From an uncultured Lachnospiraceae bacterium (lineage in GTDB: Bacteria; Bacillota; Clostridia; Lachnospirales; Lachnospiraceae), in NCBI GenBank assembly GCA_947589155.1, contig CANQBH010000003.1:43173-107172 (forward strand): 64,000 nucleotides of DNA, given 5' to 3'. A program made the translations under genes and the position numbers. Below, one piece after another: positions 8,227 to 16,471 of the stretch (the stretch's first letter is position 1; every line of letters begins with the position of its first letter). The notes beneath the pieces were generated by a model. The model did not search any database. It worked only from the letters and a program-made list of their open reading frames with translations, and was not told where the DNA came from.

Positions 8227-10572
8227 TTATTGTTGTTCTTTTTTTATGCTGCTGCGGCGTTTTTGTTTCTCGCGGTACATGATGGCGTCGGACGTGCCGA
8301 GGATCGCCTCGATGTTGGCGTCTTCGTCGCAGATAAATTCATGGGCGCCCATGGAAAGTTCGACATAGTAGGGCTTGTCGCTTGTTTTGTTGAACGCTTC
8401 CATGTACCGGCGCACGTTTTCGATGTCTTTTGCGGAAAATCCCACCGCCGCGTCGCTGCTCTTTTCCACAAAGAGGAGCGCCACAAATTCGTCGCCGCCG
8501 ATACGGGCGATCACCGCCCTCTCAGGCAGGCCTTCCGCAAGGCCTTCGGCCGCTTTCTGTATCGCGAAATCGCCCGCCATATGGCCGAAGCAGTCGTTGA
8601 TCTCTTTGAGGTGGTCGAGATCGGCAAAGATCATGGCCGCCATCCGGCAGCGGTATTTCCGAAACGCCGCGATCGCCTCCTCCATGAAGCCCCGCCGGTT
8701 CAGCAGTTTCGTCAGTTCATCCTGCTTGGATACGAAACTTAGAACCCGATTCTGCTCCTCGATCCGCTTTAAGGTCATGCGCACTTCTTTCCGGCTCTTT
8801 TCCTGCGCCTCCTGAAGCGTCATGTAGTGGAACATGCTGGCGATCTGCAGGCTGCACTCCAGAACGTAATTATAATCGCTCTCCGCGTTCTCGCAAAGGA
8901 ACAGCCCGTAATGCCGTTCTCCTGCAAACAGAAGATACGCCGTGAACACATGGGGCGCGTCGGACGGGATCAGCGAGGAAAAGCCCTCCTTCCCGCCGAT
9001 CGGCTGCCCGCCGCCTTGCGGCATGACTTTGAGTTCGTCGTTATGGTAATAGCCGCAAAGGCTGATGTGATCCGGAAGATCGATCTCTTTGTCCTTGGTG
9101 CACTGCACGATCTCCTGAAACAGCAGCATGTACGCGCATGGGAAGCCCATGGCCCGCAGCCGCTTTAACAGACATTCGATGTTTTCCTCGTAGGTCATGC
9201 CCGCCGTCATCAGATCGCGGGTAAACGAGGTGAGATACCACGTCTGCCGCAGGCGGCTGTTGCTTTCGGCGTGCATATCCATGATTTCCTTGGAATGGAG
9301 ATAATTCTCCGACGCCGTCAGGATAAAGAGGATCTTGTCTTTTTCTTCGGCGTTTTCCGTGTGGTCGATCAGTTCCTGAAGCAGATCGTGGATACATTCG
9401 CCGATCATCTGCTCGGAAATGAACGGATAGGAATACGCCTTCCGCAGATAGCGCGAGATCGTCTCCTTGGAGAGCGCCTTGTCCCCGCAGTCAAATACAT
9501 GGAAGACGATGTAATCGAACAGTTCTTCCAGTAGATAGTAATACTCTGTTTGCAGATGTTTATACGGAATCTGACCGAAGATCTCATCCGTGATCGCGCT
9601 GATCCGTTTTTTCAGATAATCCTGCATCGTCTTGTGGTCGACGTTTTCCATGCCTTTGCGCGCATACAGCTGATTGCACCCGCAGGAACCGCGCTTGCAG
9701 ATGAAGGTCTTGATCTTGTTGGTCCGGACTTCCTCGCCGTAATACAGACGCAGCGCCGCGTGCAGCGCTTCATACGCATAAAAGATCCCGCTGTGGCTGA
9801 CCGTCGTCAGAGACGGGTTTAATTTCCGGCAGATCTCCGAATCGTCGTAACCGGTGATTGCGATATCGCTGCCGATCAGAAGCCCCCGCCGTTCGCAGAC
9901 GCTGTATGCGGTCTTTGCCATGTTGTCATTGGCGCAGACCAGCGCTTCGATCCCCGGATGGCCGTCAAGCAACTGCTCGACCTGTTCTTCCACCTGATCG
10001 GTATAATCGCCGTAGGCGATCATATTGTCCGTCACGCGCAGCCCTGCCTCCTTCATCACATCCCAATAGGCGCGCAGGCGTTCCTTGGAATCAAAATTGA
10101 TCTTCGGGCCCGCAAGGAAGCAGATCTGCCGGTAGCGGTGGTCATATACAAGATGTTCCATGATCTGGCGCATACCGCCGTAATTGTCGGAAATGAGATA
10201 CGGGATCTCGCTGTTGACGGAAACGTCCTCGATCAAAAGGCACGGGATGCCGGCGTACTGTTCCCAAAATTCCTGCTGCGACTTCACATAGCGGAAAGAC
10301 GTCATCGAGCCGTAGGCCAGAATGATCACGTCCGGACGCAGATATTTGACGTATTCATGGATCTTGTGGAAATGAAAACTGTGCAGATCCTCAAACGTCT
10401 CGGATAAGACGGAACGGCAGTATTTCGGCACCTTCGCCTCTTTTACGAAAACCAGATTGATATTTTCTTCTTTTGCGCAGTAAGAAAACCCGTCCGTCAG
10501 TTCCTGCAGATATTCAGAATTGTTGGAGCCGACCACGATCGCGATAGTCGGTCTTTTCTTTTTTGCGTTCAT
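8227..10572 (-). CDS. LacI-type periplasmic-binding-like sensor fused to GGDEF diguanylate cyclase (no HTH, no TM)
   Basis: N-terminal PTIAIVVGSNN...ALVCANDNMAKTAYSVCERRGLLIGSDIAITGYDDSE (PBP-I fold), Cys motif CKRGSCGCNQL, C-terminal DELTKLLNRRGF...RIGGDEFVALL. Confidence 0.9.
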   Translation of the reverse strand: MNAKKKRPTIAIVVGSNNSEYLQELTDGFSYCAKEENINLVFVKEAKVPKYCRSVLSETFEDLHSFHFHKIHEYVKYLRPDVIILAYGSMTSFRYVKSQQEFWEQYAGIPCLLIEDVSVNSEIPYLISDNYGGMRQIMEHLVYDHRYRQICFLAGPKINFDSKERLRAYWDVMKEAGLRVTDNMIAYGDYTDQVEEQVEQLLDGHPGIEALVCANDNMAKTAYSVCERRGLLIGSDIAITGYDDSEICRKLNPSLTTVSHSGIFYAYEALHAALRLYYGEEVRTNKIKTFICKRGSCGCNQLYARKGMENVDHKTMQDYLKKRISAITDEIFGQIPYKHLQTEYYYLLEELFDYIVFHVFDCGDKALSKETISRYLRKAYSYPFISEQMIGECIHDLLQELIDHTENAEEKDKILFILTASENYLHSKEIMDMHAESNSRLRQTWYLTSFTRDLMTAGMTYEENIECLLKRLRAMGFPCAYMLLFQEIVQCTKDKEIDLPDHISLCGYYHNDELKVMPQGGGQPIGGKEGFSSLIPSDAPHVFTAYLLFAGERHYGLFLCENAESDYNYVLECSLQIASMFHYMTLQEAQEKSRKEVRMTLKRIEEQNRVLSFVSKQDELTKLLNRRGFMEEAIAAFRKYRCRMAAMIFADLDHLKEINDCFGHMAGDFAIQKAAEGLAEGLPERAVIARIGGDEFVALLFVEKSSDAAVGFSAKDIENVRRYMEAFNKTSDKPYYVELSMGAHEFICDEDANIEAILGTSDAIMYREKQKRRSSIKKEQQ

Positions 10573-10611
10573 CCTTCCCCCGCCCGATTCATGCAATCAA
10601 AATTACAATAT

Positions 10612-10640
10612 ATTTTATCATTTTGCGACAAAAAACACAA
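10612..10640 (-). promoter_or_regulatory. Predicted sigma-A promoter of the sensor-GGDEF gene (TTGTGT-N17-TAAAAT)
   Basis: Read on minus strand: -35 at 10635-10640, -10 at 10612-10617, 17-nt spacer. Confidence 0.6.
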
Positions 10641-10668
10641 GCCCCGCGCATATGCGTCTTGTTCCGTC

Positions 10669-10697
10669 TTGTTCCGCCGACGGCGTTGTGCTATACT
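10669..10697 (+). promoter_or_regulatory. Predicted sigma-A promoter of GNAT gene (TTGTTC-N17-TATACT)
   Basis: -35 at 10669-10674, -10 at 10692-10697, just upstream of RBS and ATG at 10726. Confidence 0.65.
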
Positions 10698-10725
10698 GTT
10701 AAAAAATTTGATCGGAGGGCTTGAG

Positions 10726-11271
10726 ATGATCGTAAAGGAAAAAACGTTTCTGATCGGTGAAAAAGAACTGCTCCTGCGCAGCGCCATGCCGGAAGACGCC
10801 GCCATGATCCTGACATATCTAAAGAAAACGGCGGAAGAATCCAAATTTCTGTTAAGGGAACCCGACGAAGCCGCCGCTATGACGCTTGCGGAGGAAGAAG
10901 CGTTCCTCCTCGCACAGAACCGCTCTCCGCAGGATGTGATGCTGGTGGGCATACTTGACGGAACGTATGTCGGCAACTGCTCTTACAGCGGCCTTGGAAG
11001 CCGCCGGGTACGTCACCGCGCGACTGCCGCCATCGCCCTGTACCAGAAATATACCGGCATGGGGATCGGCCAAAAGATGTTTGAACATCTCTTCTCCGTC
11101 GCCGCGGAAAACGGCTTTGAGCAGTTGGAACTTGAAGTCCTGCGCGGCAATACAGGCGCGGTCCGCTTTTACGAGCGGATGGGGTTTCAAACAAACGGCG
11201 TCCTGCCCCGCTATTTCAAATACGCCGACGGAAGTTACGACGACGCCTTATTCATGACCAAACGGTTATAA
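10726..11271 (+). CDS. GNAT family N-acetyltransferase
   Basis: KYTGMGIGQKMFEHLFSVAAENGFEQLELEVLRGNTGAVRFYERMGF; RBS GGAGGG before ATG 10726. Confidence 0.92.
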   Translation: MIVKEKTFLIGEKELLLRSAMPEDAAMILTYLKKTAEESKFLLREPDEAAAMTLAEEEAFLLAQNRSPQDVMLVGILDGTYVGNCSYSGLGSRRVRHRATAAIALYQKYTGMGIGQKMFEHLFSVAAENGFEQLELEVLRGNTGAVRFYERMGFQTNGVLPRYFKYADGSYDDALFMTKRL

Positions 11272-11291
11272 GGCCAAACGACACGGAAAAA

Positions 11292-11328
11292 AGCGCCGGA
11301 AGTCTTGATCTTACTGACTTCCGGCGCT
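11292..11328. terminator. Intrinsic terminator between tsf and the GNAT gene, probably bidirectional
   Basis: 13-bp perfect stem AGCGCCGGAAGTC...GACTTCCGGCGCT with A/T tract on the left flank (T-tract on the minus strand) for tsf. Confidence 0.88.
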
Positions 11329-11379
11329 GTTTCAATTTCACCGATCATGGCGCGTGATGCTCACGCCTCTGTTTTTGGT

Positions 11380-12315
11380 TTACATTCCCATCTGCTTTGC
11401 AACTTCTTCCGCAAAGTTTTCTTCTTTCTTTTCCAGTCCTTCGCCGGTCTCAAACCGTACAAAGTCTACGACTTTCAGCGGCGTGCCGATGGCCTTGGAA
11501 ACCTCGTCCAGATATTTTGCGACCGTCTGCTTGCCGTCCTCGGCCTTGACATAGACCTGATCCATCAGGCAGACTTCCTTTAACTGCTTGTTCAGGCGGC
11601 CTTTCACCATGCCTTCGATCACCTTTTCCGGCTTTGCGGATTCTTTCGGGTCGTTTGCGATCTGCGCGCGGATGATCTCCTCCTCTTTTGCAAGATATTC
11701 CGCATCCACATCGTCGTCGCAGACATACTTCGGGCTGAGCGCCGCTACCTGCATCGCCACATTGACGCAGGCTTCCTTTGCTTCGTCTCCCGCCTGACTG
11801 CATTCCGCCTTGACGATAACGCCGATACGTCCGCCGCCATGAAGATAAGAAACGACAAATCCGTTCTCCGCCTCTACCCTGCGGAAACGGCGGATCGTCA
11901 GGTTCTCGCCGATCACGGCGATCTTCTCCGTCAACGCGTCTTTGACCGTCTTTGCGCTGTCCTCATTCCAAGGCTCCGCAAGGAAGGTATCCAGATCCGT
12001 CGCATCAGACAAAAGCGCCTGACGCGCTACGGCTTCCACATAAGACTGGAAATCCGCGTTCTTCGCTACGAAGTCGGTCTCGGAATTGACCTCGACGACG
12101 GCTGCCTTCCGGTCGCCGTCCACAACGACGCGGCAGAGGCCTTCGGCTGCGATCCTGCCGGCTTTCTTTTCCGCCTTTGCCTGTCCGTTCTTTCTCAGAT
12201 ATTCAACGGCGGCGTCCATATCGCCGTCCGTCTCTCCCAGCGCCTTCTTACAGTCCATCATGCCTGCGCCTGTAAGTTCGCGCAATTCTTTCACCATTGC
12301 TGCTGTAACTGCCAT
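11380..12315 (-). CDS. tsf: Elongation factor Ts
   Basis: MAVTAAMVKELRELTGAGMMDCKKALGETDGDMDAAVEYLRKNG. Confidence 0.98.
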   Translation of the reverse strand: MAVTAAMVKELRELTGAGMMDCKKALGETDGDMDAAVEYLRKNGQAKAEKKAGRIAAEGLCRVVVDGDRKAAVVEVNSETDFVAKNADFQSYVEAVARQALLSDATDLDTFLAEPWNEDSAKTVKDALTEKIAVIGENLTIRRFRRVEAENGFVVSYLHGGGRIGVIVKAECSQAGDEAKEACVNVAMQVAALSPKYVCDDDVDAEYLAKEEEIIRAQIANDPKESAKPEKVIEGMVKGRLNKQLKEVCLMDQVYVKAEDGKQTVAKYLDEVSKAIGTPLKVVDFVRFETGEGLEKKEENFAEEVAKQMGM

Positions 12316-12350
12316 GTTTCTATCCTCCAACAATCTATTTTCCGTTCTGT

Positions 12351-13097
12351 TTACGCTTCCGCCGCCTCTGCTGCGGCTTCTTCTTCCGAATCCGCTGCCA
12401 CATCGACGTCCACCGTGCCCTGCTTTGCTTCGATCACGGCGTCCGCCATCTTGCCGACGATCAGTTTGACCGCGCGGATCGCGTCGTCATTGCCCGGAAT
12501 GACATAATCCAGTTCTTCCGGATCGCAGTTGGTGTCCGCGATACCGATCAGCGGGATGCCAAGCGCGTGCGCTTCCTGTACGCAGATCCGCTCTTTCTTT
12601 GGATCCACGATGAAGATCGCGTCCGGAATCCGTCCCATTTCCTTGATACCGCCAAGGTTCTTCTGTAACTTTTCCATTTCCTTTCTCAGGTTCAGGACTT
12701 CTTTCTTTGGCAGAACGTCGAACGTGCCGTCTTCTTCCATCTTTTCGATGGCCTTTAACCTTGCGATCCTGCTCTGGATCGTCTTGAAGTTCGTCAGCAT
12801 ACCGCCCAGCCATCTCTCGTTGACATAGAACATGCCGCAGCGCTCCGCTTCAGTCTTGATTGCGTCCTGCGCCTGCTTCTTCGTGCCGACAAACAGGATG
12901 ATACCGCCCTGCTCCGCAATATCGAAGACCGCGTCGTACGCTTCGTCGACCTTGCCTACGGATTTCTGCAGATCGATGATATAGATCCCGTTCCGCTCCG
13001 TATAGATGTACGGCGCCATTTTAGGATTCCATCTTCTGGTCTGATGTCCGAAATGGACGCCCGCTTCCAACAGTTGCTTCATTGAAATAACACTCAT
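12351..13097 (-). CDS. rpsB: 30S ribosomal protein S2
   Basis: [43 protein letters not shown]. Confidence 0.98.
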   Translation of the reverse strand: MSVISMKQLLEAGVHFGHQTRRWNPKMAPYIYTERNGIYIIDLQKSVGKVDEAYDAVFDIAEQGGIILFVGTKKQAQDAIKTEAERCGMFYVNERWLGGMLTNFKTIQSRIARLKAIEKMEEDGTFDVLPKKEVLNLRKEMEKLQKNLGGIKEMGRIPDAIFIVDPKKERICVQEAHALGIPLIGIADTNCDPEELDYVIPGNDDAIRAVKLIVGKMADAVIEAKQGTVDVDVAADSEEEAAAEAAEA

Positions 13098-13104
13098 TTT
13101 CTTA

Positions 13105-13180
13105 CCTCCCGGTTACTTTCTTCCACATAACTCATCCCGACTGCCCACCGAAACGGCACCGGAAAGCCGGTCCTTATGTG
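13105..13180 (-). promoter_or_regulatory. Structured rpsB 5' leader (candidate r-protein autoregulatory element)
   Basis: CACATAA/TTATGTG closing helix (13174-13180 with 13124-13130), hairpin ACCGG-CTTT-CCGGT (13158-13171), SD region ACCGGGAGG (13105-13113) complementary to CUUUCCGGU (13158-13166). Confidence 0.5.
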
Positions 13181-13203
13181 TGTTTACTTTTGAGCCGTCT
13201 GCT

Positions 13204-13232
13204 ATTATAACACACGGCTTTTCATCCTGCAA
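13204..13232 (-). promoter_or_regulatory. Predicted sigma-A promoter of rpsB-tsf (TTGCAG-N17-TATAAT)
   Basis: -35 at 13227-13232, -10 at 13204-13209, 17-nt spacer. Confidence 0.75.
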
Positions 13233-13280
13233 TCTTTTTTTCAAAGGAAAATGGCGCCGAAAAAATGCGCAAAAAAAGCG

Positions 13281-13327
13281 CGCAGGAAGACCCGCCTTTG
13301 CGGGCGAAACCTATGGCTCCTCCTGCG
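13281..13327 (-). terminator. Terminator at the end of the fla/che cluster, overlapping the end of the 13311 ORF
   Basis: Nested stem CGCAGGA...TCCTGCG enclosing CCCGC-AAAG-GCGGG, followed on the minus strand by CGCTTTTTTT. Confidence 0.6.
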
Positions 13328-13796
13328 TTTCCTCCTGCTTTGTCGTCAGCAGTTCCGCGATCTCGAGAAACGTACTGTCCTTTGGGATCTCATGCGTTCC
13401 GACGCGCAGTTCATTGTCAAACCCCTGATCTGAAAGGAACATATCGAATGCGGCGGCACTGTCCACAAGCCCAAGATCCTGAAGACGCTGCGAGATCGCC
13501 GCGGAATTTTCCCCGCGCTGGATGGTGACGGCGACCTTTTCCACGGGCTGTTCTTCCTCTCCGTCTCCGGTCTGGCCTTCCTGCGCCGCCGCAGAATTTT
13601 TTTCAGGATCCGTCTGCTTTATATCCTCCGTTTCCTGCCCGTCTTCTTCTTGTTCTGTCATTCCAAGTTGTTTTGCTCTGGCGATCACGTCCTCGTCCGA
13701 CATTGTCGGGCGGAAAAACGCGAAAGCGATCGTAAGCACCAGCGTTGTGACGACCACGCCGATCCCCGCGCCCCGCAGATAATATTTCAGTTTCAT
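13311..13796 (-). CDS. Membrane-anchored protein with MltG/YceG N-terminal-like module, no catalytic domain
   Basis: 161 aa; N-terminal TM; acidic linker; TIQRGENSAAISQRLQDLGLVDSAAAFDMFLSDQGFDNELRVGTHEIPKDSTFLEIAELL. Confidence 0.65.
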   Translation of the reverse strand: MKLKYYLRGAGIGVVVTTLVLTIAFAFFRPTMSDEDVIARAKQLGMTEQEEDGQETEDIKQTDPEKNSAAAQEGQTGDGEEEQPVEKVAVTIQRGENSAAISQRLQDLGLVDSAAAFDMFLSDQGFDNELRVGTHEIPKDSTFLEIAELLTTKQEETQEEP

Positions 13797-14491
13797 TCTT
13801 CTTCTCCGCTCCGAAAGAGTCCCAGCACCAGTTTGACTTCGCCGAGGCCGCGTCCCAACTGTTTCGCGATCTCCACCTCGCTATGCCCTTCCTGATAGAG
13901 GCGCAGGATCTCTTTATTCCCTCCGGCGTCCTCGCCGTCAGACAGTTCCTGCTGATGTTCCTTCAGCGCCTCCTCCATTGAAACGCGCTCCGGCATTTCA
14001 ACGTCTGTTTCCACTTCCGCCTGTTCCAACTGCGTCTGCAGCATTTCCTGCAATTCTTCTTTTTCTTCTTCGACCGCCTTGCCCATCTGCACAAGTTCGG
14101 ATTCCATCTGCTGGAGTTCCTTGGTCAGTTCCGTCGCCTTCTCCTGCTTTTCCTGCAGCATATCGTATAAAAAAACGATCTCGTTATGCGATTTGTTCAT
14201 AGAATCTAAAACGGTATCCGAAAATTCGCTGATCGCCATGATCTTGTCGTTGGTTTCCTTATCTGTCTTGCGCTCCAGATCCTCCACCGCCTCGTCGATC
14301 TTTCCCTGAAGGGTCGTCTCGATCGCCGACGCGGATTCGTTTAAGTTCTTCTGCAGGATCGCCTTGATCTCTTTTTCGCTCATTTTTCTGATCTCGTCCA
14401 GATCGGACGGCGAGAGTTTCTCCGATACGAAAAAACTGACGACAAGAAAAATGCCGCCGATCAACAGCAGCGCGATTTCCAATGCTGTCAT
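13793..14491 (-). CDS. SwrB/DUF6115-like protein: N-terminal TM, coiled coil, C-terminal HTH-like segment
   Basis: MTALEIALLLIGGIFLVVSFFV TM; long E/K/Q coiled coil; EILRLYQEGHSEVEIAKQLGRGLGEVKLVLGLF; located between fliA and rpsB as swrB is in Bacillus subtilis. Confidence 0.6.
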   Translation of the reverse strand: MTALEIALLLIGGIFLVVSFFVSEKLSPSDLDEIRKMSEKEIKAILQKNLNESASAIETTLQGKIDEAVEDLERKTDKETNDKIMAISEFSDTVLDSMNKSHNEIVFLYDMLQEKQEKATELTKELQQMESELVQMGKAVEEEKEELQEMLQTQLEQAEVETDVEMPERVSMEEALKEHQQELSDGEDAGGNKEILRLYQEGHSEVEIAKQLGRGLGEVKLVLGLFRSGEEE

Positions 14492-14500
14492 TTGCTCCTC

Positions 14501-14830
14501 CTATATCTTCATATCAAAAGACGGATGCGCGCCCTTGACCACAACGTGTCCGTCCGCCTTTTTTTCTTTTTCCTGCGAACCCTTTTTCTTTCGGCCGCGG
14601 TTTCCCTGATAACCGCTCCCGTCGCCTTCGCGATCGCCGTAGCGGTACTCGTTGTTCTGCGTCTCCTCCGTGGTCTTGACCGTCGACATGGCTCTTTCTT
14701 CCTGCCGCGCCACTTCCGCCTGAATATTCTGTTGCTGCAGGACCGGCTTGTTGTCCTCCGCCGTCTTGGCGTTGGTCGCGCCCTGCGTATTCTGGATCAT
14801 CCCGTGCAATTCTACCGGCCGTATCGTCAT
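14501..14830 (-). CDS. Conserved hypothetical protein of the fla/che cluster
   Basis: ORF MTIRPVELHGMIQNTQGATNAKTAEDNKPVLQQQNIQAEVARQEERAM...; hydrophilic. Confidence 0.6.
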   Translation of the reverse strand: MTIRPVELHGMIQNTQGATNAKTAEDNKPVLQQQNIQAEVARQEERAMSTVKTTEETQNNEYRYGDREGDGSGYQGNRGRKKKGSQEKEKKADGHVVVKGAHPSFDMKI

Positions 14831-14858
14831 GGAAACCCCCGCCTTTCTTTTTGCCGAT

Positions 14859-16457
14859 CTATAAATTATTGAACTGGATCTCTCCGTTCTTTCTTTCAAT
14901 ACAGGTATACGATCTCTTATCCTTGACCGTGACGGACAGTTCCGAAATGGAGATCACCGTGCCCGGGAAGATGTCCCGATGTACCAAGACCTTCGCATGG
15001 CGGCTGTTCGTCATCTCCTTATGCAGCGCCTGAAATTCCTCCTCGGCTTCCTTCTTCTGCTGCTGGAGCGTCTGCCTCTGGTGCAGAAGCTGCTGATAAT
15101 ACTGCCTGTGTTTTTCCTCCAACTGCTGGCCCGCCTGAATCAGCGCGTTGTATTTTTCCAGAATCGGCGCGATCTTTTCCTGTTCCGCCCCGATTCCGGC
15201 GATCTCTTTCTGAAGATTTGCGTAGCGCTCCTTCTTTTCCGGCGCGATCCCGACTTCCACCTGCGTTTTCGCTCCCATCTGGGAACCGATACTGTTGGCG
15301 TCCACTTTTCCGCCCGCGCGGATCACGCCGCCGTTGATGAAGCCCTTGCGTTCCGCCACGATGATGTCTTCTCCGGCGGAGACTTCGCTGTAAATGATCG
15401 ATCCGGACTCGACGTAACCTCCGGCAAAGACCTTCGCGTTTTCAATGTATTTTGTGATGATGTTGCCCTGCGCCTCCACGACGCCGCGGTGCATCCCCTG
15501 AATACCGCACCGGACAATGATGTTGCCGCCGGCCTGAAGCAGCGCGTCTTCCACGCTTCCTTCCACGACGATATCCCCGTCGGCGATCAGCGTAAATCCG
15601 CCTCGGACGCTCCCCGCCACATGCACGTTGCCGTTGTAGCGGATATCTCCGGTGGAATTGTCGACATCCGCCGGAACTTCATAGACGCTTGAAACGAACG
15701 CCTTGCCGTCCGTCAACGCCACATGCCCTGTCACATCGGAAAAAAGTTCCAGCCCGTCTTCCGACAGCGAGATGTTCATGCCGTATTCCAGCGCGCGGTT
15801 CTTGACCGTGCGCGGCGAGATCGTCTTGCCGAACACGTCCACGCCCGGTTCTCCCGGCTCCATCGGATGCAGCGTGGCAAGTTTGTCTCCCTTTTCGACG
15901 TGGCAGATCATGTTCAGGGAATGGTAATCTACGGAACCGTCCTCGTTATGCTTTGGTTTGAGCGACGGATTTGTGTTGAAGTAATATTCGATCCGCGCGT
16001 CTTTGCCGTGCAACGGCTGCTTTCCTTCCGCGAGCACAAGCGGCGTGCAGTAGACCGGTTCCTGAAGGAACGCGCTGATGACTTCCCCCTTGATCCCGTG
16101 TTTGACCCCGCGGCCTTTGAGTTCGGCCATGATGTCGGCATACGACAGCGGGCTGCCTTTTGCGGACGGCGGATAAAATACGGCCGTGATCTTCATCTTG
16201 TCCAGCGAACAGTTCAACTCCATACTGCCGGAAAATTCAATCCCGTCGCCTTCCGCCAGCATGATCTCGCAATCCGTCCCCTGCGCGACAGCCTGCGCCA
16301 CATCGGCTTCCGAGTATCCGTAGATCCCCTGCGATGATAAAAAAGAAGCCAGTTCTTTATAAGAAACTGGTACTCCCTCCTCTTTCGGCGCAAAAATCCG
16401 GCAGACGGCCGTCTTGTTCATCCATCGAATTTGAAAGTAACCGTTTTTCTGCTCCAT
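14859..16457 (-). CDS. FapA / DUF342 family protein
   Basis: VTGHVALTDGKAFVSSVYEVPADVDNSTGDIRYNGNVHVAGSVRGGFTLIADGDIVVEGSVEDA beta-helix plus coiled coil. Confidence 0.88.
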   Translation of the reverse strand: MEQKNGYFQIRWMNKTAVCRIFAPKEEGVPVSYKELASFLSSQGIYGYSEADVAQAVAQGTDCEIMLAEGDGIEFSGSMELNCSLDKMKITAVFYPPSAKGSPLSYADIMAELKGRGVKHGIKGEVISAFLQEPVYCTPLVLAEGKQPLHGKDARIEYYFNTNPSLKPKHNEDGSVDYHSLNMICHVEKGDKLATLHPMEPGEPGVDVFGKTISPRTVKNRALEYGMNISLSEDGLELFSDVTGHVALTDGKAFVSSVYEVPADVDNSTGDIRYNGNVHVAGSVRGGFTLIADGDIVVEGSVEDALLQAGGNIIVRCGIQGMHRGVVEAQGNIITKYIENAKVFAGGYVESGSIIYSEVSAGEDIIVAERKGFINGGVIRAGGKVDANSIGSQMGAKTQVEVGIAPEKKERYANLQKEIAGIGAEQEKIAPILEKYNALIQAGQQLEEKHRQYYQQLLHQRQTLQQQKKEAEEEFQALHKEMTNSRHAKVLVHRDIFPGTVISISELSVTVKDKRSYTCIERKNGEIQFNNL

Positions 16458-16471
16458 CCCTTCTCCTTGTC

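Noticed and set aside
11349-11368. Second hairpin (GGCGTGAGCATCACGCGCC) near the tsf stop
   Set aside because: Imperfect stem without a T-tract; the strong terminator at 11292-11328 explains termination better.
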